A stretch of 60,568 nucleotides of DNA from contig JAPOXA010000178.1 of assembly GCA_026707325.1 (NCBI GenBank), forward strand, positions 1-60,568. The letters are read 5' to 3'. Origin of the DNA: Acidobacteriota bacterium. GTDB lineage: Bacteria; Acidobacteriota; Thermoanaerobaculia; Multivoradales; Multivoraceae. Below, piece by piece: positions 9,470 to 20,291 of the stretch; within the stretch, counting starts at the first letter, position 1; the number at the start of each line of letters is the position of its first letter. Position numbers and translations under genes: made by a program. The notes under the pieces are model-generated. The model did not search any database and had not been told where the DNA came from. It saw only the letters and a list, made by a program, of their open reading frames with translations.

Positions 9470-10269
9470 CAGAGAATCCTGAAGTCGGTCCAGACGCCCA
9501 TCGAGCACAACCGGACGTAGATGTCGGAGAACGTGACCCAGATCAGGCTGAGCCAGGCCCAGGCCATGTGCTTGCGGTTCAGGCAGGAGACGCAGCGGTA
9601 GCAGGCGCTCTGGAACGGCCTCCCCGCCATCACGTTGCGGAAGCCGCCGATCACGTGGCGCGTCGAGTGGCAGCCCAGCGCGTAGCCGCTCAGCAGGAGC
9701 CAGTTGATCAGGAGCACGAAGGAACCGATGCCGATGCCGAAGGCGTGGCCGCCCGACGCCGTCTCGAACTCGAACGCCCGGTACACGTCGATCGGAAAGA
9801 AGACGAAGATCCAGGCCATCATCGCGAACAGGAAGTAGCGGTGGATGTTCTGGACGATGAGCGGAAACGAGTTCTCGCCCCGGTAGGCGTTGCGCGGCTC
9901 GCCTACCGCGCAGGCCGGCGGATCGGCCCAGAACGCCTTGTAGTACGCACCGCGGTAGTAGTAGCAGGTGGCGCGGAATCCCAGCGGCAGGATCAGAATG
10001 AACAGCGCCGGCGACTGGGGAACGAAGCTCGGCCACCAGGCCGGGAAGCCCTCCAACCAGGCATGGTGCGAGAGGCCGAAGACCTCGGGCGAGTACAGCG
10101 GCGACAGGTAGCCGCCGAATACGTAGTGATCGGCCTGAAGCGCCGCCCAGGTCGCGTAGACGCTCGCGAGCCCCAGGCCCACGACAACGGCGCCCGGCTG
10201 CAGCCACCAGGCGTCCTGGCGCTGGGTTTCACCGAACGATCGCCGCTTCAGCGCGGCGGAGATGGCCAT
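9469..10269 (-). CDS. sdhC: Succinate dehydrogenase membrane anchor, Sdh1-like, Cys/His-rich
   Basis: Single 266-aa membrane anchor in place of separate SdhC and SdhD. About five hydrophobic segments are visible (near 26-44, 86-100, 143-162, 178-199, 235-250). Between the last two is a cytoplasm-side Cys/His cluster: C200, H201, H205, C223, C226, C229, H234. Anchors of this size and with gene order C-A-B occur in mycobacterial Sdh1, for which a membrane-embedded Rieske-type [2Fe-2S] cluster has been described; the Cys/His set here could serve the same role (inference). The start ATG 10269 has AGGAG upstream. It is the first gene of the operon. Confidence 0.85.
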   Translation of the reverse strand: MAISAALKRRSFGETQRQDAWWLQPGAVVVGLGLASVYATWAALQADHYVFGGYLSPLYSPEVFGLSHHAWLEGFPAWWPSFVPQSPALFILILPLGFRATCYYYRGAYYKAFWADPPACAVGEPRNAYRGENSFPLIVQNIHRYFLFAMMAWIFVFFPIDVYRAFEFETASGGHAFGIGIGSFVLLINWLLLSGYALGCHSTRHVIGGFRNVMAGRPFQSACYRCVSCLNRKHMAWAWLSLIWVTFSDIYVRLCSMGVWTDFRIL

Positions 10270-10422
10270 CTCGGATTCTCTCCTCTCTGGGTCGCTGGTT
10301 GGAAGTGCGTGAGCGAGGGCCGCGCTCGGCCCGGCGGTGATCATAGCCACAAAGCCGAGTCCCGATCGACCGCCCGCGCGATGTCGCGACGGTCGTCCCC
10401 GACTGTGATCGAATCGTCTACC

Positions 10423-12462
10423 GTGACGCATCATCGCGCCATGGTCTTCGCACTGTCGGCGGTGCTGGCGACCGTCGCCGCGACCTGGCCCCAGCAGCCC
10501 GACCTGCCGCCCGGCACCCGGATCGTGCGCGCCTACTTCGACGATCCGCTGGTCGCCGCCAGGGCGGTCATCTCGCTGGATGCTCTCGAGTCGGAGTACG
10601 AGAAGGGCTACATCGTGCTGCTTGCGACGGACGACGACATCGAGGCGGCGCGCCGGGCCGGCATGCGCGTGGTCGAGGACGAGGACCACACGGCGGTCGC
10701 CCTCCCCTCCGAGGCTCCGACCGCGGTCATCGAGGGAACGATCGCCGGCTTCCCGTGCTACCGCACCGTCGAAGGGACCTATGCCAGGGCGCGAGCGCTC
10801 GTCGACGCCTATCCCGATCTCGCCTCCTGGAGATGGGCCGGAAGATCATGGAAGAAGGAACGGAGATCCTCCGACGGGTACGTTCTGCACGTGCTCCGGC
10901 TCACCAACTCGGCGACCTCGGGTCGAAAGCCGGTTCTCTTCATCACCGCGGCGCTTCACGCCCGGGAGTACGCGACCGCCGAACTCGTCCTCCGTTTCGC
11001 CGAGTACCTGGTCGACTCCTACGACTCGGACGCCGACGTGCGCTGGCTTCTGGACCACCAGGAGGTCCACCTCATGCTGCAGGCGAACCCGGACGGAAGG
11101 AAGCGCGCCGAGGAGGGTGTCCTCTGGAGGAAGAACCACAACACGAACCACTGTGCCGACAGCGTCCCTGGTGTCGACCTGAATCGCAATTTCACCTTCG
11201 GCTGGAACCACCCGGGCGGCGCCAGCGACAACGGCTGCTCGCAGGTCTTTCGCGGGCCCGGCCCCGCTTCCGAACCCGAGACGAGAGCCGTCGGCAGGTA
11301 CATGGCGAGGCTCTTCCCCGACGCGCGAGGGCCGGCGAACAGCGACGCGGCCCACCCCGGAACGAGCGGTGTCTATCTGGACATCCACAGCCACGGCCGC
11401 CTCATTCTGTGGCCGTGGGGACACAGGTACGAGCCGGCGCCGAACGCGACCGCGCTGCGGACGCTCGGCCGCAGGCTCGCCTCTTTCAACGACTACCTTC
11501 CGACTCAGGGGATCGGCTTCTATCCCGCAACCGGTACGACCCTGGACCACGCTTACGGCGAACTGGGAGTCGCCTCCTTTCTCTACGAACTGGGGACGAC
11601 CTTCTTTCAGGACTGCGGCGACTTCGAGGACGCGATTCTCGACGGCAACCTGGAGTCGTTGCTCTACGCCTTCAAGGTGGCGCGGACGCCCTACCTGACT
11701 CCGGCGGGTCCCGACGTTCGAGACCTGACGCTTGGCAGCGGTTCGTCGACTCCCGGCGTCGCGGCGGGATCTCCCGTCCGCCTCTCCGCGATCTTCGACG
11801 ACACCCGGTACCAGAACAGCAACGGCACAGAACCGACCCAGACCATCGCCGCGGGCGAGTACACGGTCGACGTTCCTCCCTGGAAGACGGAAGCCGTTGC
11901 ACGCGCCATCTCCGCAGCCGACGGTTCCTTCGACAGCGGTTCGGAGTCGGCGACCGCGAGAATCGACACCTCGGGCCTCGAGACCGGTCGACACACCGTC
12001 TTCGTCCGGGCGAAGGACGCCGACGGCAACTGGGGTGCGGTAAGCGCCGTCTTCCTGTTCGTCCAGGCGACCGACGACCCGGGGAGCGGCGAGAACGGCA
12101 GTTGCGCGGTGGACGAGAACACCGTTTGTCTCCACGACGCCCGCTACGACGTACGAGTCACCTGGCTCGCCGGGAACGGCCGGACCGAAGCAGCAAGGGC
12201 GGCCAGCTCTTCGACCGAAGACTCGGCGCTGTTCTGGTTCTTCGACCCGGACAACTGGGAGGTCCTCGTCAAGGTGCTGGACGGCTGCGCCCTGAACGAT
12301 CACGTCTGGGTGTACGGCGCCTCGACGACGGACCTCGGCTACAGCATTCGTGTGACCGACACCGCGACGGGCGTCGAGAGGGAGTACCGGAACGAACCGG
12401 GCGTGCCGGCCTCGGCAATCGTCGACGCGACCGCCTTCCCGGACGGCTGCCGCCCGCCATAG
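10423..12462 (+). CDS. Secreted M14 zinc carboxypeptidase with C-terminal accessory domain
   Basis: Exported metallocarboxypeptidase, 679 aa from the GTG start chosen. In-frame alternatives are ATG 10381 and ATG 10441; all give a signal peptide ending near TVAATW. A propeptide-like region (30-110) precedes the M14 domain with zinc ligands H179 and E182 (HAREY), H322 (DIHSHG), substrate residues in NPDGR and DLNRNF, and catalytic Glu389 (FLYELG). After it come a beta-sandwich (near 430-540) and a Cys-bounded terminal domain (near 545-670) with the signature ALFWFF and VKVLDG. That terminal domain recurs in the protein at 18963-20291. Likely role: secreted peptide scavenging. Confidence 0.88.
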   Translation: MTHHRAMVFALSAVLATVAATWPQQPDLPPGTRIVRAYFDDPLVAARAVISLDALESEYEKGYIVLLATDDDIEAARRAGMRVVEDEDHTAVALPSEAPTAVIEGTIAGFPCYRTVEGTYARARALVDAYPDLASWRWAGRSWKKERRSSDGYVLHVLRLTNSATSGRKPVLFITAALHAREYATAELVLRFAEYLVDSYDSDADVRWLLDHQEVHLMLQANPDGRKRAEEGVLWRKNHNTNHCADSVPGVDLNRNFTFGWNHPGGASDNGCSQVFRGPGPASEPETRAVGRYMARLFPDARGPANSDAAHPGTSGVYLDIHSHGRLILWPWGHRYEPAPNATALRTLGRRLASFNDYLPTQGIGFYPATGTTLDHAYGELGVASFLYELGTTFFQDCGDFEDAILDGNLESLLYAFKVARTPYLTPAGPDVRDLTLGSGSSTPGVAAGSPVRLSAIFDDTRYQNSNGTEPTQTIAAGEYTVDVPPWKTEAVARAISAADGSFDSGSESATARIDTSGLETGRHTVFVRAKDADGNWGAVSAVFLFVQATDDPGSGENGSCAVDENTVCLHDARYDVRVTWLAGNGRTEAARAASSSTEDSALFWFFDPDNWEVLVKVLDGCALNDHVWVYGASTTDLGYSIRVTDTATGVEREYRNEPGVPASAIVDATAFPDGCRPP

Positions 12463-12495
12463 ACGCGGGCCGCTCGCGCCGCACCCCAGCCGAAT

Positions 12496-12510
12496 CGGCT
12501 CAGAGAGCCG
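12496..12510. terminator. Hairpin between convergent genes
   Basis: cggctc-aga-gagccg forms a 6-bp stem with a 3-base loop at the junction of the convergent carboxypeptidase and MATE genes, overlapping the MATE stop codon. There is no T-run, so intrinsic termination is only a possibility. Confidence 0.25.
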
Positions 12511-13921
12511 GCGAGGAGCGGAGGTCGTCCACCTCGGACACGCCCGCCGTCGCGCCGCTGCCCGCCCGCTCCGCGTCGAGCAGGGAGGCGCCGCGTTCGA
12601 TCCAGGTCCGGCCGCGCACCCGGACGGCGAGCAGACCGGCGAGCAACGCGACATGGACGATGAAGCAGCTCCATGCGCCGATGAGGCCCCAGTTCCGCGT
12701 GGCGAAGAACACGAGCGGGACGAAAACGAGCCAGGCCACGCCGATGTTCACGACCATCGGGTAGGTCGTGTCGCCGGCGCCGCGAAGCGCGCCGGAGTAG
12801 ATGTTGAACGGCAGTTCGAAGATCAGGCACAGGGTGCAGATGAGAAACAGCGGCCGCGCGTACGGCAGCAGCGCGGCGAGATCGCCCGCCTCCCGCGCGA
12901 ACAGTTGCATCAACCACCCGGGGAAGCCGACGTAGATGACGGCCATGATCGCCATCGCCCCGTAGCCCAACCACATCACGCGACGGACGACGACTCGCAC
13001 GTCGTCAAGCTGTCTGGCGCCCAGACACTGCCCGACCAGCGTTGTGCAGCCGACGGCCAGCGCGACGGCGAGCATGAAGGAGACGGACCAGGCGTGTATC
13101 ACGGCGTTCGTCGCCGCCATCTCCGCGTCGCCCAGATTCGCCACGAGGGCCGTGAAGACGCTGATTCCGCCCATCTCCATGAACACCTGGACACCGATCG
13201 GCAGGCTGACGCGGAGCATCTGGCCGAGCAGGGCCGCCTCCGGCGGCCGGGGGCGCGTCGCGCCGTAATCGCGCCCTATCTTCGTCGCGAGCACGCCGGC
13301 CAGCAGGCCGACCGCGACGAGAAACTGGGCGATCACGGTACCGACCGCGGTGCCCGCCGCGCCAAGCTCCGGGAAGCCCCAGACGCCGAAGATGAGCAGG
13401 TAGTTCAGTCCGCAGTTCAGGGCCAGTTGAATCAGCCCCGCGAACATCGGGACCTCGGTGCGTCCGAGCCCGCGGTAGTAGTTCTCCGCGACGAGGAAGA
13501 TCATCAGCCCCACCGCGGCCCCCAGCCGCACCTCGGTGTAGTCGGTGGCGATCGCCTGGACCTCCGCCGACGCCCCCATCACCCGGAACGCCCAGCCGGA
13601 CAGCGGCGCCGCGAGCAGAACGGCGACGCCCGCGCCGGCGGCCAGGTAGAGACCCTGCCAGAAGGCGACGCCGACCCGGTCCTTCTTGCCGGCGCCGAAG
13701 AACTGGGCGACGAACGTGTTCACGCCCTGCAGCAGGCCGACGAAGAAGCCCAGCAGCCACCAGGAGATGATCGCGCCCAGGCCGACCCCGGCCAGGGCGA
13801 CGACGCCCAGCCGGCCGACCATCATCGCGTCGATCAGGCCCATCGCCGTGTGGGTCATCTGCGTGATGACGACCGGACCGGCCAGCACGAGGATGCGCCG
13901 ATAGGAAATGTCGATGTTCAT
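12500..13921 (-). CDS. MATE family efflux transporter
   Basis: Inner-membrane multidrug or metabolite exporter driven by a sodium or proton gradient. It has 473 aa and about 12 hydrophobic segments arranged as two similar halves. The first begins ILVLAGPVVITQMTHTAMGLIDAMMVGRLG (13-42), the classical MATE start, and the second begins near 235 (MLRVSLPIGVQVFMEMGG). The C-terminal tail (about 440-473) is polar. It follows the DUF72 gene by 3 bp on the same strand, so the pair is likely co-transcribed. Substrate unknown. Confidence 0.9.
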   Translation of the reverse strand: MNIDISYRRILVLAGPVVITQMTHTAMGLIDAMMVGRLGVVALAGVGLGAIISWWLLGFFVGLLQGVNTFVAQFFGAGKKDRVGVAFWQGLYLAAGAGVAVLLAAPLSGWAFRVMGASAEVQAIATDYTEVRLGAAVGLMIFLVAENYYRGLGRTEVPMFAGLIQLALNCGLNYLLIFGVWGFPELGAAGTAVGTVIAQFLVAVGLLAGVLATKIGRDYGATRPRPPEAALLGQMLRVSLPIGVQVFMEMGGISVFTALVANLGDAEMAATNAVIHAWSVSFMLAVALAVGCTTLVGQCLGARQLDDVRVVVRRVMWLGYGAMAIMAVIYVGFPGWLMQLFAREAGDLAALLPYARPLFLICTLCLIFELPFNIYSGALRGAGDTTYPMVVNIGVAWLVFVPLVFFATRNWGLIGAWSCFIVHVALLAGLLAVRVRGRTWIERGASLLDAERAGSGATAGVSEVDDLRSSPAL

Positions 13922-13924
13922 CGT

Positions 13925-14629
13925 TCAGGATTCCGCGAGCAGGGTTTCGAAGCGCGCCGCCATGCGCGGTCCCGCCCCTTCGTCTTCGTGCTTGAAGAAA
14001 ACGTAGGTTTCGCGCCAGGGTTGCCGCCGGATCCTGTCGGCCCAGGAGCGAAGCGCCGCCTTGTCGTAGTCCTCGCGACGGAGCCGAAGATAGCCGAAGT
14101 CCGCGGTCGCCTGAAGCGGCGCGTCGTGGTCGCCTCCCGCGTCGGCGACGCACAGGGCAGCGCCGGCTTCCTCGAGCAACGCGAACACGGCGTCGTCGAA
14201 CCAGCTCGCGTGCCGGAACTCGAACGCCGCCCGCAGGCCCGCCGGCAGGCACTCGAGGAATGCCGCAAGCCGATCGTCGTCCCGCCTGAGGTACGGCGGC
14301 AACTGGAACAGAAGCGGGCCGAGCTGCTCACCCAGCACCTTCGCGGTGCCGAAGAGATACTCGACCGAGTCGTCGGCGTCCTTGAGCCGCTGGTGGTGAG
14401 TGATCCGGCGGGAGGCCTTCAGCGCAAAGCGGAAGCTCTCCGGAACCGAGTCACGCCAGCGCTCCAGCAGATCGGCCTTCGGCATGCGGTAGAAGGTGTT
14501 GTTGATCTCCACCGCGCCGAGCTTCCCGGCGTAGAACGAGAGCATGTCCGGGCGCTTCGTCCCGGGCGGGTAGAAGTGGCCCTCCCACGCAGGATACGAG
14601 AACCCGCTCGTGCCGGTGCGGACCCGCAT
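13925..14629 (-). CDS. DUF72 (YecE-like) protein
   Basis: Cytoplasmic TIM-barrel-like protein of the DUF72/YecE family, 234 aa. Visible family marks are [19 protein letters not shown] (6-24), the [11 protein letters not shown] segment (near 40-50), [11 protein letters not shown] (near 68-78) and FEFRHASWF (near 136-144). The family has no settled function. The ATG start gives a complete N-terminus. It lies just upstream of, and probably in an operon with, the MATE exporter. The rpoD gene ends 42 bp upstream on the same strand. Confidence 0.9.
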   Translation of the reverse strand: MRVRTGTSGFSYPAWEGHFYPPGTKRPDMLSFYAGKLGAVEINNTFYRMPKADLLERWRDSVPESFRFALKASRRITHHQRLKDADDSVEYLFGTAKVLGEQLGPLLFQLPPYLRRDDDRLAAFLECLPAGLRAAFEFRHASWFDDAVFALLEEAGAALCVADAGGDHDAPLQATADFGYLRLRREDYDKAALRSWADRIRRQPWRETYVFFKHEDEGAGPRMAARFETLLAES

Positions 14630-14671
14630 CGCTGACAGTCTGCCGAGGGTAAGCCGCGATGGGCCGAGCCG

Positions 14672-16396
<1,725 letters not shown>

Positions 16397-16403
16397 CTTC
16401 CGT

Positions 16404-16407
16404 CTCC
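16404..16407 (-). promoter_or_regulatory. Ribosome binding site that decides the rpoD start
   Basis: Minus-strand GGAG with a 7-base spacer to ATG 16396. The upstream TTG at 16420 has no such site. Confidence 0.6.
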
Positions 16408-16618
16408 AGGTAAGGGCCAAGCAGAGGGGATTCAGCGGCGGCGCCGAGAGCCGTCCGTGTCGACCTCAACCCGCACACTTCCCCGCCCGCCGAGAGAGTG
16501 CCTCAGCGAACCGGGGTACATTGAGCGCCGACAGGCGCACAAGTGTAGCAGTATGAAGACGATCAACCCCCCGTTGTGTTTCGCACCGGGCCTTCTCCGC
16601 TCTTGCTCTCCGGGGCGC

Positions 16619-16813
16619 CTATGGGGCATCGCGTCCGTCTTTCTCAAACGTCGCGGCCTTCGCAGTTCTTCCCCGCTGCCGCAGCGCCTCGCGGAGCAGG
16701 TACTCGATCTGCCCGTTGACGCTCCGCAGTTCCGCCGCCGCGAGCCGCTGAAGTTCCTCGAACACGGCGAAGTCGAGCCGCAGAAGGAACGCCTTGCGAG
16801 GAGGGGCCGCCAC
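16619..16813 (-). CDS. Small ribbon-helix-helix (Arc-like) DNA-binding protein
   Basis: 64-residue protein. The segment AFLLRLDFAVFEELQRLA (8-25) followed by LRSVNGQIEYLLREALRQ (29-46) matches the beta-strand/helix/helix plan of Arc/MetJ repressors, which dimerise and bind palindromic operators. GTG start. The gene follows the SPFH gene by 18 bp on the same strand, a pairing I have seen described for SPFH proteins. The obvious operator candidate is the compound palindrome upstream of the SPFH gene at 17745-17821; autoregulation is inferred, not shown. Confidence 0.75.
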   Translation of the reverse strand: MAAPPRKAFLLRLDFAVFEELQRLAAAELRSVNGQIEYLLREALRQRGRTAKAATFEKDGRDAP

Positions 16814-16831
16814 CGTACAGCGCCCTTCCGC

Positions 16832-17719
16832 TTACGGATAGAGCGTGCCGGTGTTCACGACCGGCTGGGTGTGGCGGTCGCTGCACAGCACGGCCAGCAG
16901 GTTGCTGACCATCGCGGCCTTCCGCTCGTCGTCGAGATGCACGACGTCCTTCTCGCTCAGCATGTTCAGTGCCTGCTCCACCATGCCGACCGCGCCATCG
17001 ACGATCTGGGCCCGCGCGGCGACTACCGCCGCGGCCTGCTGGCGCTGCAGCATCGCGGCAGCGATCTCCGCCGCGTACGCCAGGTGACTGATCCGGGCCT
17101 CGATCACCTCGACTCCGGCGGTCGCCAACCGTTCCTGGACCTCGCCGCGGAGACGCTCGGAGATTTCGGCGGTGTGATGCGACAGGGAGATCTCGCCCTC
17201 TTCGTGTGCATCGTAGGGATAGCCCGTCGCCATGTTGCGCAGCGCGGCCTCGCTCTGAACTTGCACGTAGTCCTCGTAGTCGTCGACGTTGAAGAGCGCC
17301 TCCGCGCTGTCCGTGACGCGCCAGACGACGACCGCGCCGATCTCGATCGGGTTACCGGCGTTGTCGTTCACCTTCAGCTTCCCCGTCTCGAAGTTCCGGG
17401 TCCGTACCGACACGCGGCGCTTGCTCAGGAACGGGTTGGCCCAGCGAAGACCCGTGTCGTAGACGCTGCCCTGATACGAACCGAAGAGCTGGAGAACCTT
17501 CGCCTCGTTCGGGTGAACCATGAACAGCCCGAACATCAGAAAGATGAGAACGGGAATGCACACCGCGCAGAAGATCACGACGGGGATGACTTGCCAGATC
17601 CCGAAGACGGCGACCCCGCCAATCGCGAGGAGGATGAGGAGGACGAGCAGGCACAGCATGCCGATACCTGATCCCACCGAGAGACGATTCTCCCGATGCT
17701 CTACGATTTGTCGTTCCAT
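16832..17719 (-). CDS. SPFH/band 7 domain membrane protein
   Basis: Stomatin/prohibitin-type membrane scaffold, 295 aa. Two adjacent hydrophobic segments (near 18-38 and 42-66) anchor the N-terminus. The SPFH domain (near 68-220) includes [35 protein letters not shown] and the [18 protein letters not shown] stretch, followed by the helical [27 protein letters not shown] flotillin-like region. The start is ATG 17719, with AAGGGAG about 10 bases upstream. First gene of a two-gene unit with the ribbon-helix-helix gene. Function in bacteria: membrane microdomain organisation or protease regulation; the client is unknown. Confidence 0.9.
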   Translation of the reverse strand: MERQIVEHRENRLSVGSGIGMLCLLVLLILLAIGGVAVFGIWQVIPVVIFCAVCIPVLIFLMFGLFMVHPNEAKVLQLFGSYQGSVYDTGLRWANPFLSKRRVSVRTRNFETGKLKVNDNAGNPIEIGAVVVWRVTDSAEALFNVDDYEDYVQVQSEAALRNMATGYPYDAHEEGEISLSHHTAEISERLRGEVQERLATAGVEVIEARISHLAYAAEIAAAMLQRQQAAAVVAARAQIVDGAVGMVEQALNMLSEKDVVHLDDERKAAMVSNLLAVLCSDRHTQPVVNTGTLYP

Positions 17720-17744
17720 TGGCTGATGACTCCCTTGATCACGC

Positions 17745-17821
17745 GGCCGACCAGGCGACCGCTGGTGTGTTCGATATGAGAGTGCTATCACACTTATATC
17801 GAACCCGCCACCTGGTCGGCC
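17745..17821. promoter_or_regulatory. Compound palindrome between the SPFH and sugar-kinase genes
   Basis: Outer perfect 11-bp arms (ggccgaccagg at 17745-17755 and cctggtcggcc at 17811-17821) enclose inner perfect 9-bp arms (gttcgatat at 17769-17777 and atatcgaac at 17796-17804). The centre (gagagtgctatcacactt) is AT-rich for this genome and holds a third, 4-bp dyad. It fills the space between two divergent starts (17719 and 17835), so it must contain their promoters or operators. The ribbon-helix-helix protein encoded at 16619-16813 is the likeliest ligand (inference). Confidence 0.55.
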
Positions 17822-17834
17822 GGCCGACGCTGTC

Positions 17835-18962
17835 GTGAGAACGACCGGACAGGACGACCCCGAGGCGGTCCTGCGCATCGCCGGACGCTTCCGCATCGGC
17901 GACCGCGCCACCGCCGCGGTTGAACTGCGCGCGGGCCACATCAACGACTCGTATGTCGTCTCCACCGTGAACGGCAACCGGTTCCTGCTGCAGCGGATCA
18001 ATGGCTACGTGTTCCCGAATCCAGGGCGGGTCATGGCGAACATCGTGCGGATCACGCGCCACCTCGAACGCAAGCTCGGCCCGGGGAGCGGCCGGCGGCG
18101 GCTGACTCTGGTTCCCGCGGCGAACGGGGAGATGTGGTTCGAGACAACGGCACAGGACCGGCGAGCCGACTGGTGGCGAATGTACGAACTGATCGAGAAC
18201 ACGACGACCGTACTCCGGGCGTCGACGCCGGAGCAGGTCTTCCTCGTCGCACAGGCGTTCGGTCGCTTCGAGACGCAGTTCGTCGATCTCCCTCCACCAC
18301 CGCTGCACGAGACGATTCCGGGCTTCCACGACACGCCGAACCGCCTCGAGACACTCGACCGGGCCCTGAGTGCGGCAGCGGCCTCGCCTGCCGGGAACCA
18401 CAGACGCCGGCGGGCCATCGCCGAGATCCGGTCGATCGCCGCCCACCGCGAACTGGCCGGCCGGTTGAGCGTCGGCACGGCTCACGAGTTACCGCGGCGG
18501 ATCGTCCACAACGACTGCAAGATCAGCAACATCCTGTTCGACAGGGCAACCGGCGAAGCGCTCTGCGTCGTCGATCTGGACACCACGATGCCCGGACTGA
18601 CCGCTCACGACTTCGGGGACATGGTGCGCTCGATGAGCCACCGTGCCGAAGAAGACGCCCGGGACACCACCAGGGCGCGAGTCGACCCGGAACTCTTCGC
18701 CGCTCTGGCCCAGGGTTACCTGGACGGCGCGAGTTTTCTGACCGAGGCGGAACGTCGCGGCCTGGTCGACGGCGCCCTGGTGCTCACGCTCGAGCAGGCC
18801 GTGCGCTTCCTCACCGACCACCTGGATGGCGACGTCTACTTTCGCGTCGAGCGGCCCGACCAGAACCTGGACCGTTGCCGCGTGCAACTGGCCCTGCTCG
18901 AGTCGCTGCTGGCGCGTGACACGGACCTGCGCAGAATCGTCGGAGGCCCAACAACCACCTAG
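17835..18962 (+). CDS. NahK-like sugar 1-kinase (aminoglycoside phosphotransferase fold)
   Basis: 375-aa cytoplasmic kinase resembling N-acetylhexosamine 1-kinase of the LNB/GNB pathway. Similar features are GHINDSYVV (34-42), [14 protein letters not shown] (50-63), the [13 protein letters not shown] block (159-171), the catalytic [12 protein letters not shown] (225-236) and metal-binding [10 protein letters not shown] (245-254), then [13 protein letters not shown] and [11 protein letters not shown] near the C-terminus. It would phosphorylate GlcNAc/GalNAc or another sugar at C1 (substrate inferred). GTG start right after the compound palindrome. None of the rest of the LNB pathway is adjacent; the GH109-like gene at 45715-47109 is 27 kb away. 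Confidence 0.82.
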   Translation: MRTTGQDDPEAVLRIAGRFRIGDRATAAVELRAGHINDSYVVSTVNGNRFLLQRINGYVFPNPGRVMANIVRITRHLERKLGPGSGRRRLTLVPAANGEMWFETTAQDRRADWWRMYELIENTTTVLRASTPEQVFLVAQAFGRFETQFVDLPPPPLHETIPGFHDTPNRLETLDRALSAAAASPAGNHRRRRAIAEIRSIAAHRELAGRLSVGTAHELPRRIVHNDCKISNILFDRATGEALCVVDLDTTMPGLTAHDFGDMVRSMSHRAEEDARDTTRARVDPELFAALAQGYLDGASFLTEAERRGLVDGALVLTLEQAVRFLTDHLDGDVYFRVERPDQNLDRCRVQLALLESLLARDTDLRRIVGGPTTT

Positions 18963-20291
18963 TCAGAAGGCATCGAGGTCACGCTGCCCGCCTAGCTGCC
19001 TGGGCGGGTTGTGGTAGGTGCGATTCAGACCGCTGACAGTGTCCCTCACCGTGATCCAGTACTCCACGTCGGACAGGGCGCCGTAGAACACCCAGTACTT
19101 GCCGTTCAGCACACGGCCGTCGAGCACCTTGACGACCAGCTCCACGTTCTCCGAGTCGAAGAACCAGAACAGACCCGACTCGTCGGAGATCGCCACCGGG
19201 ATGGCAACGCCGCTTCCGAAGTCATCGGGCACGTCGGGATTCGCCCAGTGCACCTGTGCCTCGAACCGACCGTCCCGCAGGCAGAGGAAGCTGTCGTCGA
19301 CCCGACATGGGCCGCTGTAGCCGCCGGTCGTCGCACTTGCCTCCTCCGAGTACTCGAATCCCTGGCGTCCACTCGCGCGCAGGCGGAACGTGTACGGCGT
19401 CTCCGAACGGAGTCCGTCGATGCGGAAGCGCCCGTCGCTTGCGTCCGCCGTCGTCACCTGAGCCCAGCCCGCCGTCTGGCTGCGTGCCTCCACGCTCAAC
19501 AGCCCCCTGCCCGCGTAGGCCCAGTTTCCCCGCCAGAACACGATGACGGCCGAGTCCCCCGCCGGCTCCGCGGCGACGTCGCCGGTGAATCGCGGTTCCG
19601 GGTCGTTCGGATCCGGCGCCCCGGGTTCTTCCTGCCCCAGGCGCTCGAAGGTCAGCCGCGCCATCGGCCTGTCCGTGAACCTGCCCACGCCGCGGATGCT
19701 CGTGATCGTCCCCTGCGGCACCGTCGCCGGGTTGTCGAGGGAGAACTCGGTTCCCTCCTCGGTGCCCGCGTCGTAGGGGAAGAGGTCGACCTCCACGCGA
19801 TCGAGCCACTGTCCGCCGCCGTCGCGCAGCGACCGCCCGTGAATGCCGACGAACCAGTCCGGACTGGGGGCGATCATGGTCACCAGGGTGACGAGGGGAT
19901 ACTCCGCGGTGACCTCGAACTCGATCGAGGCCGAGGCCGTGCCGCCTCTCGGAGGCTCCTTCTCGAGCACCTCGGAGACGTGGGGGCTCCTCTCCATGAG
20001 GGCTCTGAGGTCCCGCTGAATTCCGAGCTCCGCCACCCGCTCGATCTGTCGGCTGGCCCGGCCGCCCGGCTCCCAGAAGCTCACCCGGTCGTTGTGAACG
20101 GCGCCAATCAGGGGTGAGAAGTGGGCGCTGCCGGGAACGCCGCCGGGCGTCACGGCGCGGGTCCAGGTGCCCTGGAACGTGAGACGGTAACTGGCCGACT
20201 CGGCTCCGACGGACTGCGCCCACACGGGCACGCCCAGGCAGGACCAGACGGCGGCAGCCGCCAACAACGGTTTCAGAGGGATCGGCCACAT
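18963..20291 (-). CDS. Secreted spondin-domain protein with fibronectin-like and shared C-terminal domains
   Basis: 442-aa exported protein. Signal peptide 1-25 (ending PVWAQ). Residues about 30-225 form a spondin-type domain (YRLTFQGTWTRAVTPGGVPGSAHFSPLIG, then the SPDWFVGIH and LDRVEVDLFPYDAGTEEG blocks typical of spondin_N). A fibronectin-like domain spans about 238-330 (TPYTFRLRASG). The last 110 residues repeat the signature seen at the end of the M14 carboxypeptidase (GLFWFF, VKVLDG, YWVFYGALSD). Extracellular or surface role inferred. The start overlaps the end of the preceding gene by 19 bp, so they form a unit. It abuts the kinase gene end-to-end. Confidence 0.85.
   Translation of the reverse strand: MWPIPLKPLLAAAAVWSCLGVPVWAQSVGAESASYRLTFQGTWTRAVTPGGVPGSAHFSPLIGAVHNDRVSFWEPGGRASRQIERVAELGIQRDLRALMERSPHVSEVLEKEPPRGGTASASIEFEVTAEYPLVTLVTMIAPSPDWFVGIHGRSLRDGGGQWLDRVEVDLFPYDAGTEEGTEFSLDNPATVPQGTITSIRGVGRFTDRPMARLTFERLGQEEPGAPDPNDPEPRFTGDVAAEPAGDSAVIVFWRGNWAYAGRGLLSVEARSQTAGWAQVTTADASDGRFRIDGLRSETPYTFRLRASGRQGFEYSEEASATTGGYSGPCRVDDSFLCLRDGRFEAQVHWANPDVPDDFGSGVAIPVAISDESGLFWFFDSENVELVVKVLDGRVLNGKYWVFYGALSDVEYWITVRDTVSGLNRTYHNPPRQLGGQRDLDAF

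Noticed and set aside
16540..16580. Possible rpoD promoter (tacact as -10)
   Set aside because: The only TTGA-like -35 candidate is 13 bp away, too short for a standard spacer, so I do not annotate it.
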